DNA from: CAZIWJ01 sp964542855 | Lineage (GTDB): Bacteria > Bacteroidota > Bacteroidia > Cytophagales > Cyclobacteriaceae | Reading direction: 5' to 3' | Length of the DNA: 13,761 nucleotides | Assembly (NCBI GenBank): GCA_964542855.1 | Contig: CAZIWJ010000074.1 | Coordinates: 1-13,761 of the forward strand | Part shown: positions 1 through 7,494 of the stretch, one piece after another | Layout of the letters: each line of letters opens with the position of its first letter | Position numbering within the stretch: position 1 is the stretch's first letter | The notes under the pieces: generated by a model | Told to the model about the DNA's origin: nothing | Database searches by the model: none | Seen by the model: only the letters and a program-made list of their open reading frames with translations | Position numbers and translations under genes: made by a program

Positions 1-335
1 GTAACACAATGAAAACGGAAACGAGGGCCCTGAGCCCCTAACTGAATAATATCGTTTGGGTTCAGTTTCACTTTTTTTGATACAGGGTTTCCGTTAACCA
101 GGGTAGATTGAGATTGTGAACGTTGATACAGCCAGCACTGCTGCCTCCGGCAGGTAATAGAAGCATGAACCCGGCTTACCGAAGTGAAACGGGCAGGGAT
201 GCGAATTAAACAATTGTTTGAACGACCGATAGTTATTTTCCTCTCGACCACTGTTGCCCGGGTACCGTTATCCTCTTCTAACCCAAGCCATTCCAACTGG
301 TATAATGATTTTTGTTGCCGAGGGGGTGCTGACAT
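1..335 (-). CDS. FHA-domain protein, N-terminal part (3' end beyond window)
   Basis: The minus strand is open from an ATG at 335 to the window edge, giving 111 codons without a stop. An in-frame TAG lies a few codons upstream and no other start falls between, so the ATG is well supported. The translation has a forkhead-associated (FHA) fold signature: 'ITIGRSNN' at residues 34-41, 'SVSRVHASI' at 52-60, 'STLVNG' at 77-82 and 'DIIQLG' at 95-100. These match the phosphothreonine-binding GR, SxxH and NG positions of FHA domains, which read phosphothreonine on partner proteins. The FHA domain sits at the very N terminus with about 30 residues before it; what follows is not visible. The gene is divergent from the TssK-like gene with 156 bp between. 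FHA proteins regulate or scaffold type VI secretion in several bacteria, so a shared role is plausible but inferred from position only. Confidence 0.82.
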   Translation of the reverse strand, partial: MSAPPRQQKSLYQLEWLGLEEDNGTRATVVERKITIGRSNNCLIRIPARFTSVSRVHASITCRRQQCWLYQRSQSQSTLVNGNPVSKKVKLNPNDIIQLGAQGPRFRFHCV

Positions 336-368
336 ATTAGCGTAAAGGTGTTTGTGCTATTTCACGGA

Positions 369-385
369 ATACCAAGCCCTGGTAT
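369..385. promoter_or_regulatory. Short dyad in the FHA/tssK divergent promoter region
   Basis: Arms ATACCA and TGGTAT form a perfect 6-bp inverted repeat around AGCCC. It lies 34 nt upstream of the FHA start and about 105 nt upstream of the TssK-like start. It could be an operator serving the divergent pair, but a 6-bp dyad arises easily by chance. No convincing -33/-7 pair was recognised for either gene in 336-491. Confidence 0.2.
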
Positions 386-491
386 CAGTTCCTGAATTAA
401 ATTGCATGAAATCGGTGCTTAAGCGGTGACATTACGGGTTTTAAATCGGGTGAATAGATTGTAACCACAAATGTTAAAGTAAAGTAAGTTT

Positions 492-1568
492 ATGAGCCAG
501 CGGGAAGTAAACCGGGTGAACTGGAAAGATGGAATGAAAGTAAATAGCAGCCACTTTCGTGAAACCGAGCACTGGATTTTATACGAGCTGTCCAGAAGAT
601 CAGCCCTTAACCTGAATAGTTTTAGCTACGGGCTACTGCCAGCCGATAATAAGTTCAGTGCAAGTGTAAGTATGATATCCGAACAGAAAGTTAAAGTTAG
701 CCTTCATTACTGTACTGCGATAACCAGGGGAGGGGGCATAATAGTTTTAAATGAGAAAACTTATCCAGAACCTGAACACCTGTTTACTACCCTGGATACC
801 AAAGAAAAGGATTACCAGCAATTTGTGGTATTATTGAGTTGTAACCCGGAAAAAAGGGTGGAAGGAGGTGAGCCCGATCCGGAAGAAATTCCTTTGCGTT
901 ATCCGCAGGCCTGGTTGCACGTCGGTTTGCACGTTATTCCGGTTCACGAGGTAAAAATGAACGATGCGGGGACGTTTCACTTGCCCGTGGCCCGCTTCAG
1001 TTTAATAGACGGTAAACTGGAAAAGGAAGACTATGTTCCTCCCTGTACTTGCATTGCTTCACATCCGGATCTTCTATTTATGCAACAGGAGTTTGTTCAA
1101 CTGAGTAATGAATTGAGGCAGAGCCTTATTCGCCTGGCCCGGCAGTGTTATGGAAAAGCCGGTAAATTACTGCTGTTAAAACTGGCAGAGGATATGACTG
1201 CCCGGTTAATTGAAATTCAGGATGAACTGGAAAAAGATGTTATTCATTCCTCGCCCCGCAGGTTGTTTTTACTAATCAGAAAAGTTATCAGGCAGGCTTC
1301 TTTAAACCTGACCCTGCTTCCGGAAGAAGAGCGACTGGTGTTATTAAACAAGATAAACCGGGAAGGTGGTAAGCTGGAAAATATACTGAACGATTTACTT
1401 GGAGTTCCTTATCGGCACGGGGAGTTACTAACCGGGTTTAACCAGTTGTTAATGGCATACCGGGCGTGCGTTAACTTTTTCCGGGAACTGGCATACACTA
1501 ATGAGGAAGAAATAAAACAGGTTGTACCGGCATCATCGGGGCCCAAAGTATACCGGGGAGAGTTTTAA
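492..1568 (+). CDS. tssK: TssK-like type VI secretion baseplate protein (short form)
   Basis: The 358-residue protein opens with 'VNWKDGMKVNSSHF' (residues 9-22), equivalent to the 'V.W.eGM.l.pqHF' opening of TssK. It continues with 'SYGLLP' (45-50), a 'CTAITRGGG' strand (74-82) and 'YVPPCTCIASHPDL' (181-194), which resembles the strand that closes the TssK shell domain before the helical middle domain. Residues 195-340 are strongly helical. TssK connects the T6SS baseplate wedges to the membrane complex in the cytoplasm. Proteobacterial TssK has about 445 residues, the last ~130 forming the domain that contacts TssL/TssM; here the protein ends after the helical region. Bacteroidota T6SS (subtype iii) lacks TssJLM, which would fit this loss (inference). 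The start is ATG, with no clear ribosome-binding site. No other T6SS gene follows; the next gene is convergent. The rest of the locus, if present, must lie elsewhere or left of the FHA gene. Confidence 0.75.
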   Translation: MSQREVNRVNWKDGMKVNSSHFRETEHWILYELSRRSALNLNSFSYGLLPADNKFSASVSMISEQKVKVSLHYCTAITRGGGIIVLNEKTYPEPEHLFTTLDTKEKDYQQFVVLLSCNPEKRVEGGEPDPEEIPLRYPQAWLHVGLHVIPVHEVKMNDAGTFHLPVARFSLIDGKLEKEDYVPPCTCIASHPDLLFMQQEFVQLSNELRQSLIRLARQCYGKAGKLLLLKLAEDMTARLIEIQDELEKDVIHSSPRRLFLLIRKVIRQASLNLTLLPEEERLVLLNKINREGGKLENILNDLLGVPYRHGELLTGFNQLLMAYRACVNFFRELAYTNEEEIKQVVPASSGPKVYRGEF

Positions 1569-1578
1569 AATTAATATT

Positions 1579-1608
1579 AAAAAAGGGGCTGTCTGGAAAG
1601 ACAGCCCC
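1579..1608 (-). terminator. Rho-independent terminator of the Asp-box propeller gene
   Basis: A perfect 10-bp stem, GGGGCTGTCT (1585-1594) with AGACAGCCCC (1599-1608), encloses a GGAA loop. Read on the minus strand it is followed at once by six T (1584-1579), the classic intrinsic form, 30 nt past the stop of the minus-strand gene. On the plus strand the stem is followed by AAGGGTAAAAAATT with no T run. It may still slow plus-strand transcription leaving the TssK-like gene. Confidence 0.88.
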
Positions 1609-1637
1609 AAGGGTAAAAAATTAAAATTACGAAATAG

Positions 1638-4600
1638 TTAAGGAGTGGTAACCGGCTGGTCGTCAAGCATCACAGCGTTGATACTCTTCTGCTTTACCAT
1701 TTTGTTGAAGTCAGGAACTTCGGAGTTGATCACTTCATTTAGCATTTCCAGTTGCTCGTCAATCTGGCTGGTAACCTCTTCCTTGAAGTCAACGGCCTGG
1801 TCAGTTGGCTTAAAATTGGAACCACCAACCAGACGGGCTACGTGGGCTAATTTATTATTCAGCTTAATCGGATAGTTTAAAGGATCCTGACGGCTTTTGT
1901 TATTCGTCTGATACAGCTCCTTTTCAATCTTGGTAATCTGATCGTTGATAGACTTGGCTTTTTCAACCAGGTCTTCCATATTTTCTTCTTTCTTTATCTT
2001 TTCAGAGACCATATTGATCTGTTCACGCACCGATCGGATTTCCTTAATGGCATCGTGCGTTTCGGTTAACTTATCGCGGCATTCCATCAGGAAGTTGAAC
2101 TGCGCCTGGTAATCGGCTGCAGTTGCGGTTGCCCTCGGGTCGGCTACAATTTTGAAGTTAACTTCCTTGCTTTCCCCATTCACTGTCATTTTAGCTTTAT
2201 AGTTACCGGGGGTAGCCATGGGACCGTTGGTATTGGCTGCCCAGAGGATCATTCCTTCAAAGTCGGTAGCATCGGGATAGCGCATGTCCCATACGAAGCG
2301 GTTAAAACCTTTTTGAAGTTCCAGTTTCTCCATGCTGGTATCATTGTTGTCATCTTCAACTTCGGTAGAGAACATTTTAATCAATGAACCATCGGTTTCC
2401 ATCAGTTCCAGGGAGGCAGTTAAATCATCACCCGGTTCTTCCGGCATGTAGTAATGGAACATAACCCCTTTAGGATGATTTTCTCCCTCCAGTTTCTCAT
2501 TACGGCCACCACGGCCGCCGCCCATCATGCGGTAGCTATCTTTAGGTGAAAACAGGTGGAAATTGGAACTGGCCACACTTTTATCGAGCTGGTGCAGGGG
2601 AGTAAGATCGTCGATCATCCAGAAGCTTCTGCCCTGAGTAGCAGCAATTAGGTTATTTTCCTTAACAGTGAGGTCGGTAATGGGTACCTGTGGCAGGTTC
2701 ATCTGGAACTCCTGCCAGCTGGTTCCTTCATCGAAAGAGATGTACATACCACTTTCAGTTCCGGCATAGAGTAGTCCTTGTCGTTCCGGATCAGCACGTA
2801 CCACACGGGTAAAATGCTCATCGGAAATACCGGTATTTATTCTCGTCCACGTTTGACCGTAATCCTTGGTTTTGTACAAATAAGGGGTGTAATCACCCAT
2901 TTTGTAGCGGGTTCCGGCAATGTAAGCGCCTCCTTTTGTAAAAGGATCAACTTCTATGTTATTAATCATCATCCACTCGGGCATATCGCCGGGAGTAACG
3001 TTTTCCCAGGTTTCGCCACCGTTTTTACTTATGTGAACTAGTCCGTCGTCGGAACCTGTCCAGAGTAGTCCTTCTTCATAAGGCGACTCGGTAGCGGCGA
3101 AGATAGTACAGTAGTACTCCACCCCGGTATTATCTTTAGTGATGGGACCACCTGAAGGCTTTAATTTGCCAGGGTCGTTTCGGGTCAGGTCAGGACTAAT
3201 GAGCTCCCAGCTTTGTCCTTCGTCGTAGCTCACGTGGAGATGGTTAGAAGCAGTGTAGAGCTTATCAGGATTGTGGGGTGAAAAGAAGATCGGGAAATTC
3301 CACTGGAAGCGGTATTTCATGCCTTCAGCACCGTATCCCATCGGGTTATCGGGCCATACGTTAATGGCTCTTTCCTGCCCTGTGGCATGGTTTACGCGGG
3401 TCAGGTAACCGCCGTAACTGCCTCCATAAACAACATCGTTATTTTCCGGGTCAATAGCCAGGTGGGCACTTTCACCACCGGCTGTAGGTTCCCAGTCGCG
3501 CTCGGTAATGGCGTTTCCGTCGGTACGGTGGGCAATACGAACGGTGGAGTTATCTTGTTGAGCGCCGTAAATTCGGTAGGGGAAGCTATTATCGGTAATA
3601 ACCCGGTAAAACTGGGCAGTAGGCTGATTGTGGTAAGTAGTCCAGTTATCACCACCGTCTTTACTTACCTGTGCGCCGCCGTCGTCGCCAATAATCATGC
3701 GATCGGGCTCGGTAGGATCAATCCAGAGGGCATGGTGGTCGCCGTGGGGTGCCCGCTTTAGCTCAAAAGATTTACCTCCATCGGTACTTTTACCATACGA
3801 CACATTCATTACGTATACCACATCTTCCCGCTGCGGATCGGCAATAATGTTGCTGTAGTACCAGGCTCGCTGCCTCAGGCTACGGTCATCGTTTACGCGA
3901 TTCCAGGTTTTACCGGCATCGGTCGACTTAAATACACCACCCTCTTCGGCTTCAATGATGGCATACACCAGTTCCGAATTGGCAGGCGATACAGAAACGC
4001 CGATAATTCCCAGGGTACCTTCGGGCATGCCCTTATTCCCGGAAATATTGGTCCAGTTATCACCACCATCAGTACTTTTCCAGAGCGCAGAACCTTCTCC
4101 ACCGGATATAAGGCTGTAAGGCGTACGCTGAATATGCCAGGTGCTGGCATAAAGAACCCGGGGATTATTGGCATCCATACTTAGGTCGAATGCACCGGCC
4201 AGCTGGTCGCCGGAGGTCAGGATTTTTTCCCAGGTTTCTCCTCCGTCTTCGCTGCGATATACGCCTCGTTCATCAGTTTCCTTGAAAAGGTCGCCCATAA
4301 CGGCTGCGTAAACGAGGTCAGGGTTTCGGGGGTGAATTCGGATGCGCCCGATCTGACGAGACTTTTCAAGGCCGATTTGCTCCCAGGTTTTTCCACCGTC
4401 TACCGACTTCCACATGCCATGTCCGGCTGATACGTTACCGCGTACGGTTTTTTCACCGCCACCTACATAAATTACATTCGGGTCGTATTCACTCACGGCA
4501 ATGGCCCCGATAGAGCCACCGAAATAGCCGTCGGAAATGCTTTTCCAGGTTTGTCCGGCATCTTCGGTTTTCCACACGCCCCCGCCGGAAGCGCCAAAGT

Positions 4601-4817
4601 AGAACAGGTTCGGGTCACCGGGAACCCCGGCTACAGCGGCTGCACGCCCCCCACGGAAAGGACCGATAGAACGCCATTCCATTCCGGCGTATAGCTCCTT
4701 GTCGTAACTTAGGGTGCTGGCTGATTTGTTCTTTCTGCGCTGGGCCTGCCCATCGGGAATAATGCCGATGAGCATAGCAATAGCCATTGCAACGCTCAGT
4801 ATACTTTTGCTTTTCAT
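1638..4817 (-). CDS. Secreted VPS10/sortilin-type Asp-box beta-propeller protein
   Basis: This 1059-residue protein begins with an Sec signal peptide: K2 and K4, a hydrophobic stretch at about 6-20, and a likely cut after 'GQA' (25). Eleven Asp-box (BNR) motifs of the form (S/T)xDxGxxW lie near residues 84, 138, 189, 248, 298, 344, 385, 530, 597, 650 and 694, for example 'SVDGGKTW' and 'SEDGGETW'. They place a propeller, or a pair of propellers, over roughly 45-740, ending in 'GRSFWMIDDL' (729-738). A beta-rich domain (about 750-925) and a long charged helical segment (about 925-1010, probably coiled coil) follow. Related Bacteroidota proteins are annotated as glycosyl hydrolase, sortilin or VPS10-like; I see no catalytic sialidase or hydrolase site, so enzymatic activity is unproven. 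Location is periplasmic or cell surface. No T9SS C-terminal sorting domain is evident. The ATG at 4817 is chosen because it heads the signal peptide. The gene lies 109 nt after xseB and may have its own promoter. Confidence 0.85.
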   Translation of the reverse strand: MKSKSILSVAMAIAMLIGIIPDGQAQRRKNKSASTLSYDKELYAGMEWRSIGPFRGGRAAAVAGVPGDPNLFYFGASGGGVWKTEDAGQTWKSISDGYFGGSIGAIAVSEYDPNVIYVGGGEKTVRGNVSAGHGMWKSVDGGKTWEQIGLEKSRQIGRIRIHPRNPDLVYAAVMGDLFKETDERGVYRSEDGGETWEKILTSGDQLAGAFDLSMDANNPRVLYASTWHIQRTPYSLISGGEGSALWKSTDGGDNWTNISGNKGMPEGTLGIIGVSVSPANSELVYAIIEAEEGGVFKSTDAGKTWNRVNDDRSLRQRAWYYSNIIADPQREDVVYVMNVSYGKSTDGGKSFELKRAPHGDHHALWIDPTEPDRMIIGDDGGAQVSKDGGDNWTTYHNQPTAQFYRVITDNSFPYRIYGAQQDNSTVRIAHRTDGNAITERDWEPTAGGESAHLAIDPENNDVVYGGSYGGYLTRVNHATGQERAINVWPDNPMGYGAEGMKYRFQWNFPIFFSPHNPDKLYTASNHLHVSYDEGQSWELISPDLTRNDPGKLKPSGGPITKDNTGVEYYCTIFAATESPYEEGLLWTGSDDGLVHISKNGGETWENVTPGDMPEWMMINNIEVDPFTKGGAYIAGTRYKMGDYTPYLYKTKDYGQTWTRINTGISDEHFTRVVRADPERQGLLYAGTESGMYISFDEGTSWQEFQMNLPQVPITDLTVKENNLIAATQGRSFWMIDDLTPLHQLDKSVASSNFHLFSPKDSYRMMGGGRGGRNEKLEGENHPKGVMFHYYMPEEPGDDLTASLELMETDGSLIKMFSTEVEDDNNDTSMEKLELQKGFNRFVWDMRYPDATDFEGMILWAANTNGPMATPGNYKAKMTVNGESKEVNFKIVADPRATATAADYQAQFNFLMECRDKLTETHDAIKEIRSVREQINMVSEKIKKEENMEDLVEKAKSINDQITKIEKELYQTNNKSRQDPLNYPIKLNNKLAHVARLVGGSNFKPTDQAVDFKEEVTSQIDEQLEMLNEVINSEVPDFNKMVKQKSINAVMLDDQPVTTP

Positions 4818-4926
4818 TTTTAAAAGGGTTTAGATATATGGTATAATTATGGAAATTAACAAGTTAGAGGTTACCAGTCAATGTTTTAACCAAATAGCAG
4901 ATTAAACAGTTTGGGCATTAAATGAA

Positions 4927-5136
4927 TTATTCATCTTTCTGATCATTGAATAAACCATCAATCTGTTGTTCGGTATGCTGTAGTTTTTGCTTGCACTGCG
5001 AAATAAGTAACATGGCCTGCTGTACCTGCTCGCCCAACTGGTCGATGCTGATCTCTTCATTTTCTAACCCTGTAACAATATTTTCTATTTTATTAAGTGC
5101 TTCCTGGTAGTTAAAAGATTCGCTGTTTTCTGGCAT
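4927..5136 (-). CDS. xseB: Exodeoxyribonuclease VII small subunit
   Basis: This small acidic helical protein (69 residues from this start) has the XseB pattern 'FNYQEALNKIENIVTGLENEEISID' followed by a second helix rich in Q, K and L. XseB binds the XseA C-terminal helices to form exonuclease VII, which degrades single-stranded DNA from both ends. The start is taken as the ATG at 5136: it lies one base after the xseA stop (TAA-C-ATG) and gives the usual length of about 60-80 residues. The longer reading from 5172 would begin with TTG inside xseA and add 12 residues not typical of the family. It is translated with xseA and is the last gene of the three-gene operon. No strong terminator hairpin was seen after it. 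Confidence 0.9.
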   Translation of the reverse strand: MPENSESFNYQEALNKIENIVTGLENEEISIDQLGEQVQQAMLLISQCKQKLQHTEQQIDGLFNDQKDE

Positions 5137-5137
5137 G

Positions 5138-6394
5138 TTATCGTTTTTTTGAGGATTGAACGATGCTTTCAATTTCCTGATTACTGGTAACGGTTTTTAC
5201 AGTATCACCCGGTTGAACGGCAGTTTCTTTGCCAGCAGGACTTCCATTAACAATAGTCAGCGTATATCCCCTGGCAAGTATGCGTTCCGGGTTTTGCAAT
5301 TCAACAATTTTATGAAAAGTATCCAGGGCCTGCTCAGTACTTTTAAGCTGCAGGCGAGCATTTTGTTTAAGCTGGTTCTTCAACCTGTTGGTATGCTGTT
5401 CGGCTTGTTGTACCTGGTTTTTGCTGCTGTAGCGTAATCGGTCGCTAGCTGATTGCAACCCGGATTTAGCCAGTTGTACCCGGTTATGAACAGTTCGTTG
5501 AAGGTAGCGTGCCTGGGTAATGAGTTCTTCTTCAAATACCCTCAGTCCGCGGATCAGGAATTCGGCTACGGCAGTAGGGGTTTTTAACGAGGTATGGGCT
5601 ACCAGGTCGGCTACCGTTTCGTCGCGTTCGTGCCCGATACCGGTAATAACAGGTATGGGTAACTGGGCAATGTGAGCATTCATTTCGTAGCTATCGAAAC
5701 AATCCAGGTCAATTTGTGCACCGCCTCCCCGAATCAATACAACCAGGTCGTAATGATCATCCTGGTATTCCGAAGCATCATGAATAGCGTGTAGGGCGCT
5801 GATAATGCTTTCGGTGGCTTCATCGCCCTGCATTTTTGCCTTGAACAATTTGAGGTGAAAATGATAATTGTAAGCATTGCCCTGTAGCTGGTCGAGAAAA
5901 TCACCGTAACCTGCAGCACTGGGAGAACTGATGATGGCAATGCGTTGCGGAACCGGCGGCAACGGCAACTGCCGGTTCATGTTAATCACCCCTTCTTCCG
6001 TAAGCTGATTAATTACCTGTTGCCTACGCCGGGCCCGCTCACCGAGCGTGTAGTTAACATCAATATCGCGAATGTTCAGGCTGATTCCATAGAGTTCATG
6101 AAAGCGCACTTCTGCCAGTACCAGCACTTCCATCCCGCTTCGCAGGGGCTGGCCGGTCATGGAAGCAAACCAGGGAGCCAGCTTCCGGTACTGGTACGAC
6201 CAGATGGTACCTCTTATTTTAGCAATAGTTTTGGTATCCTCTTTTTCCACCAGGTCCAGGTAGCAGTGGCCGCTCTGGTTTTCCCGCAGTTCCCCGATTT
6301 CAGCTACCACCCAGTAGGTAGGAGCCAGGTTTTCATCAAGCGTAGCCCGGATAGTAGCGTTGAGTTCGGCCAGAGAAAGGTGTTTATCTTCCAT
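5138..6394 (-). CDS. xseA: Exodeoxyribonuclease VII large subunit
   Basis: This 418-residue protein contains the N-terminal OB-fold (about residues 5-115, with 'WVVAEIGELRENQSGHCYLDL') that binds single-stranded DNA. The exonuclease VII catalytic region carries 'ISSPSAAGYGDF' (155-166), 'LIRGGGAQIDLDCFD' (220-234) and 'PVITGIGHERDETVADL' (248-264), then 'HTSLKTPTAVAE' (267-278). The C-terminal third is a long coiled coil (about 285-370), where XseB attaches, and ends in the usual small 'ARGYTLTIVNG' region. Every family motif I looked for is present and the length is normal. The ATG at 6394 lies one base after the stop of the upstream lipoprotein gene (TGA-T-ATG), and xseB follows at one base, so the three are almost certainly one transcript with coupled translation. 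The enzyme acts in the cytoplasm in mismatch repair and in clearing single-stranded DNA. Confidence 0.96.
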   Translation of the reverse strand: MEDKHLSLAELNATIRATLDENLAPTYWVVAEIGELRENQSGHCYLDLVEKEDTKTIAKIRGTIWSYQYRKLAPWFASMTGQPLRSGMEVLVLAEVRFHELYGISLNIRDIDVNYTLGERARRRQQVINQLTEEGVINMNRQLPLPPVPQRIAIISSPSAAGYGDFLDQLQGNAYNYHFHLKLFKAKMQGDEATESIISALHAIHDASEYQDDHYDLVVLIRGGGAQIDLDCFDSYEMNAHIAQLPIPVITGIGHERDETVADLVAHTSLKTPTAVAEFLIRGLRVFEEELITQARYLQRTVHNRVQLAKSGLQSASDRLRYSSKNQVQQAEQHTNRLKNQLKQNARLQLKSTEQALDTFHKIVELQNPERILARGYTLTIVNGSPAGKETAVQPGDTVKTVTSNQEIESIVQSSKKR

Positions 6395-6395
6395 A

Positions 6396-7124
6396 TCAGC
6401 GGGTTTGTTGGTACCGGTTTGCTTTCAGTTCTACCAGTTTCACTAGTGAGGCCGGGGCGTTTTCCGCAAGCTGGTTCATGTAATCATTTACAACCGGGGG
6501 CGGTTGAACCCAGAGCAGGTAAACCGAAAGCGGATGTCCGGGGTTATTCCGGATGAACGCCATTTCGGCATTACTCAGCGACTGGATCAGTGAATCGCGT
6601 TGCTGGTAAACCTGTCCTACCGCACTGTTGTCGTTCAGCTGATAGGTTAAGGCGGTAAGCGAATCAACCGAGGCAAGGGTCGGTAACTGATTATTCCGGA
6701 GGCTGGAATAAGCTTCCCCGAATAAATTTCCTTCAATGCTGTAAACCATCGCGTTTTCCTGCTTGGCTGCCGAGAAGTTTAACCGGTCATTGGGCTGGTA
6801 AAAAAGGTTTAAGCGTTTAGCCCGTGGCCAACCTTTCTGAGGAGTTACTTCCGATTCGGGAATTAGCCGGATGAGTACATCTGTTCCCCTGGGAGGAGTA
6901 TAGGTAAAGGTATAATCAGAAATGGAAACGGTATCGATGTAATCCTGCATAGACGGTATTTTTAGGCCATTTACCAAAACCCGACCGTATTCAAGGGATT
7001 CGAAACGGCCTTCTATCACACCTTCATTCAGGGGTTCTGTACTATTCACTGAACTTGGTTCATCCCCTTGTTTTGCGGAACAGGCAGCCAGAAATAAGAT
7101 CACAAACAAATGTAGAAGTCGCAT
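6396..7124 (-). CDS. DUF4369-like lipoprotein lacking the thioredoxin domain
   Basis: The ATG at 7124 gives 242 residues; an upstream in-frame TTG at 7130 adds only two. The N terminus is a type II signal peptide with lipobox 'LAAC', lipidated Cys at 15. Residues 36-140 have the spacing of DUF4369: 'IEGRFESLEYGRVLVNGL', 'DTVSISDYTFTYTPP', 'RLNLFYQPNDRLNF' and 'SIEGNLFGEAYSSL'. The segment 'AEMAFIRNNPGHPLSVYLLW' (187-206) resembles the 'FI..NP.S..S.yLL' linker that, in TlpA/ResA-like Bacteroidota lipoproteins, leads into the thioredoxin fold. Here the protein stops about 36 residues later, with no CxxC and no room for that domain. It therefore looks like a natural DUF4369-plus-linker protein with no obvious redox role. 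The function is unknown; location is probably the periplasmic face of a membrane. It heads the xseA-xseB operon with a 1-nt gap. The DUF4369 assignment is by pattern recall and is moderate. Confidence 0.75.
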   Translation of the reverse strand: MRLLHLFVILFLAACSAKQGDEPSSVNSTEPLNEGVIEGRFESLEYGRVLVNGLKIPSMQDYIDTVSISDYTFTYTPPRGTDVLIRLIPESEVTPQKGWPRAKRLNLFYQPNDRLNFSAAKQENAMVYSIEGNLFGEAYSSLRNNQLPTLASVDSLTALTYQLNDNSAVGQVYQQRDSLIQSLSNAEMAFIRNNPGHPLSVYLLWVQPPPVVNDYMNQLAENAPASLVKLVELKANRYQQTR

Positions 7125-7437
7125 GGACAAATTTAGTAGTTGCTAATCTGCTAAATTAAGGAATATATATTTTTGTCAATAGTCCGGGCGGTGTTCATTT
7201 TTAAGTTAGTATTTCACAAGAGCCTGTTAAAACTTTATCCTTTGGGCTGCAAATCCCCTTTGATTGCTCTACTGTACATCACCAATTTTATTTGCCGTAG
7301 GCCCAGGTTAAGATAAGAGGTTTTTCAATGGTTCCCTGCCGTACATTTCACTTTCAATAATAATTGAAGTAATCGTGGTATACGGGGTGTACGAGTTGAA
7401 AATTGCAGGAAATCGTGTGTTGGAGCAAGTGTAGAGC
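7125..7437. other. Non-coding stretch between lipoprotein operon and phasin-like gene
   Basis: These 313 bases contain no credible coding frame. The right end is bounded by the terminator of the minus-strand phasin-like gene, and the left end holds the promoter region of the lipoprotein-xseAB operon. A 16-bp dyad TTCAAT-AATA-ATTGAA lies at 7353-7368. The string at 7220-7236 recalls an insertion-sequence end, but no partner repeat or transposase was found. No tRNA or riboswitch-like fold was recognised. Confidence 0.6.
7151..7180 (-). promoter_or_regulatory. Possible promoter of the lipoprotein-xseA-xseB operon
   Basis: On the minus strand, ATTG (7180-7177), an 18-nt spacer and TAATTTAG (7158-7151) approximate the Bacteroidota pattern TTTG-N19-TAnnTTTG with one mismatch in each box. 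The -7 element ends 26 nt before the ATG at 7124, a reasonable leader length. A perfect TAAATTTG also occurs at 7135-7128, but it ends only three bases before the ATG and lacks a -33 partner, so the upstream pair is preferred. Confidence 0.35.
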
Positions 7438-7469
7438 AAAAAAAACCGGTACAGATCCTGTACCGGTTT
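7438..7469 (-). terminator. Rho-independent terminator of the phasin-like gene
   Basis: A perfect 12-bp stem, AAACCGGTACAG (7443-7454) and CTGTACCGGTTT (7458-7469), closes on an ATC loop. On the minus strand the stem runs into an uninterrupted T tract made by the A run at 7438-7445. It begins 25 nt after the stop codon of the 407-residue protein gene. Confidence 0.88.
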
Positions 7470-7494
7470 AACTATATTTAGGTTGTTGAACTAT

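Noticed and set aside
3387..3761. 124-codon plus-strand open frame inside the propeller gene
   Set aside because: It is antisense to a clear Asp-box gene with continuous homology; the frame arises from its codon composition.
4500..4817. Possible T9SS export of the propeller protein
   Set aside because: The signal peptide fits Sec export, but the C terminus (near 1638) shows no Por-type sorting domain; it ends in a helical segment and 'DDQPVTTP'.
5945..6556. 203-codon plus-strand open frame
   Set aside because: It lies antisense across the xseA start and the end of the lipoprotein gene, both well supported; its translation has no recognisable domain and is rich in residues expected from a reversed coding strand.
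7128..7135. Perfect TAAATTTG -7 box on the minus strand before the lipoprotein gene
   Set aside because: It ends three bases before the ATG, so transcription would start within the codon region, and no -33 element lies at the right distance.
7220..7236. Sequence resembling an insertion-sequence terminal repeat (GAGCCTGTTAAAACTTT)
   Set aside because: No inverted partner, target-site duplication or transposase remnant was found nearby; the resemblance is from memory only.
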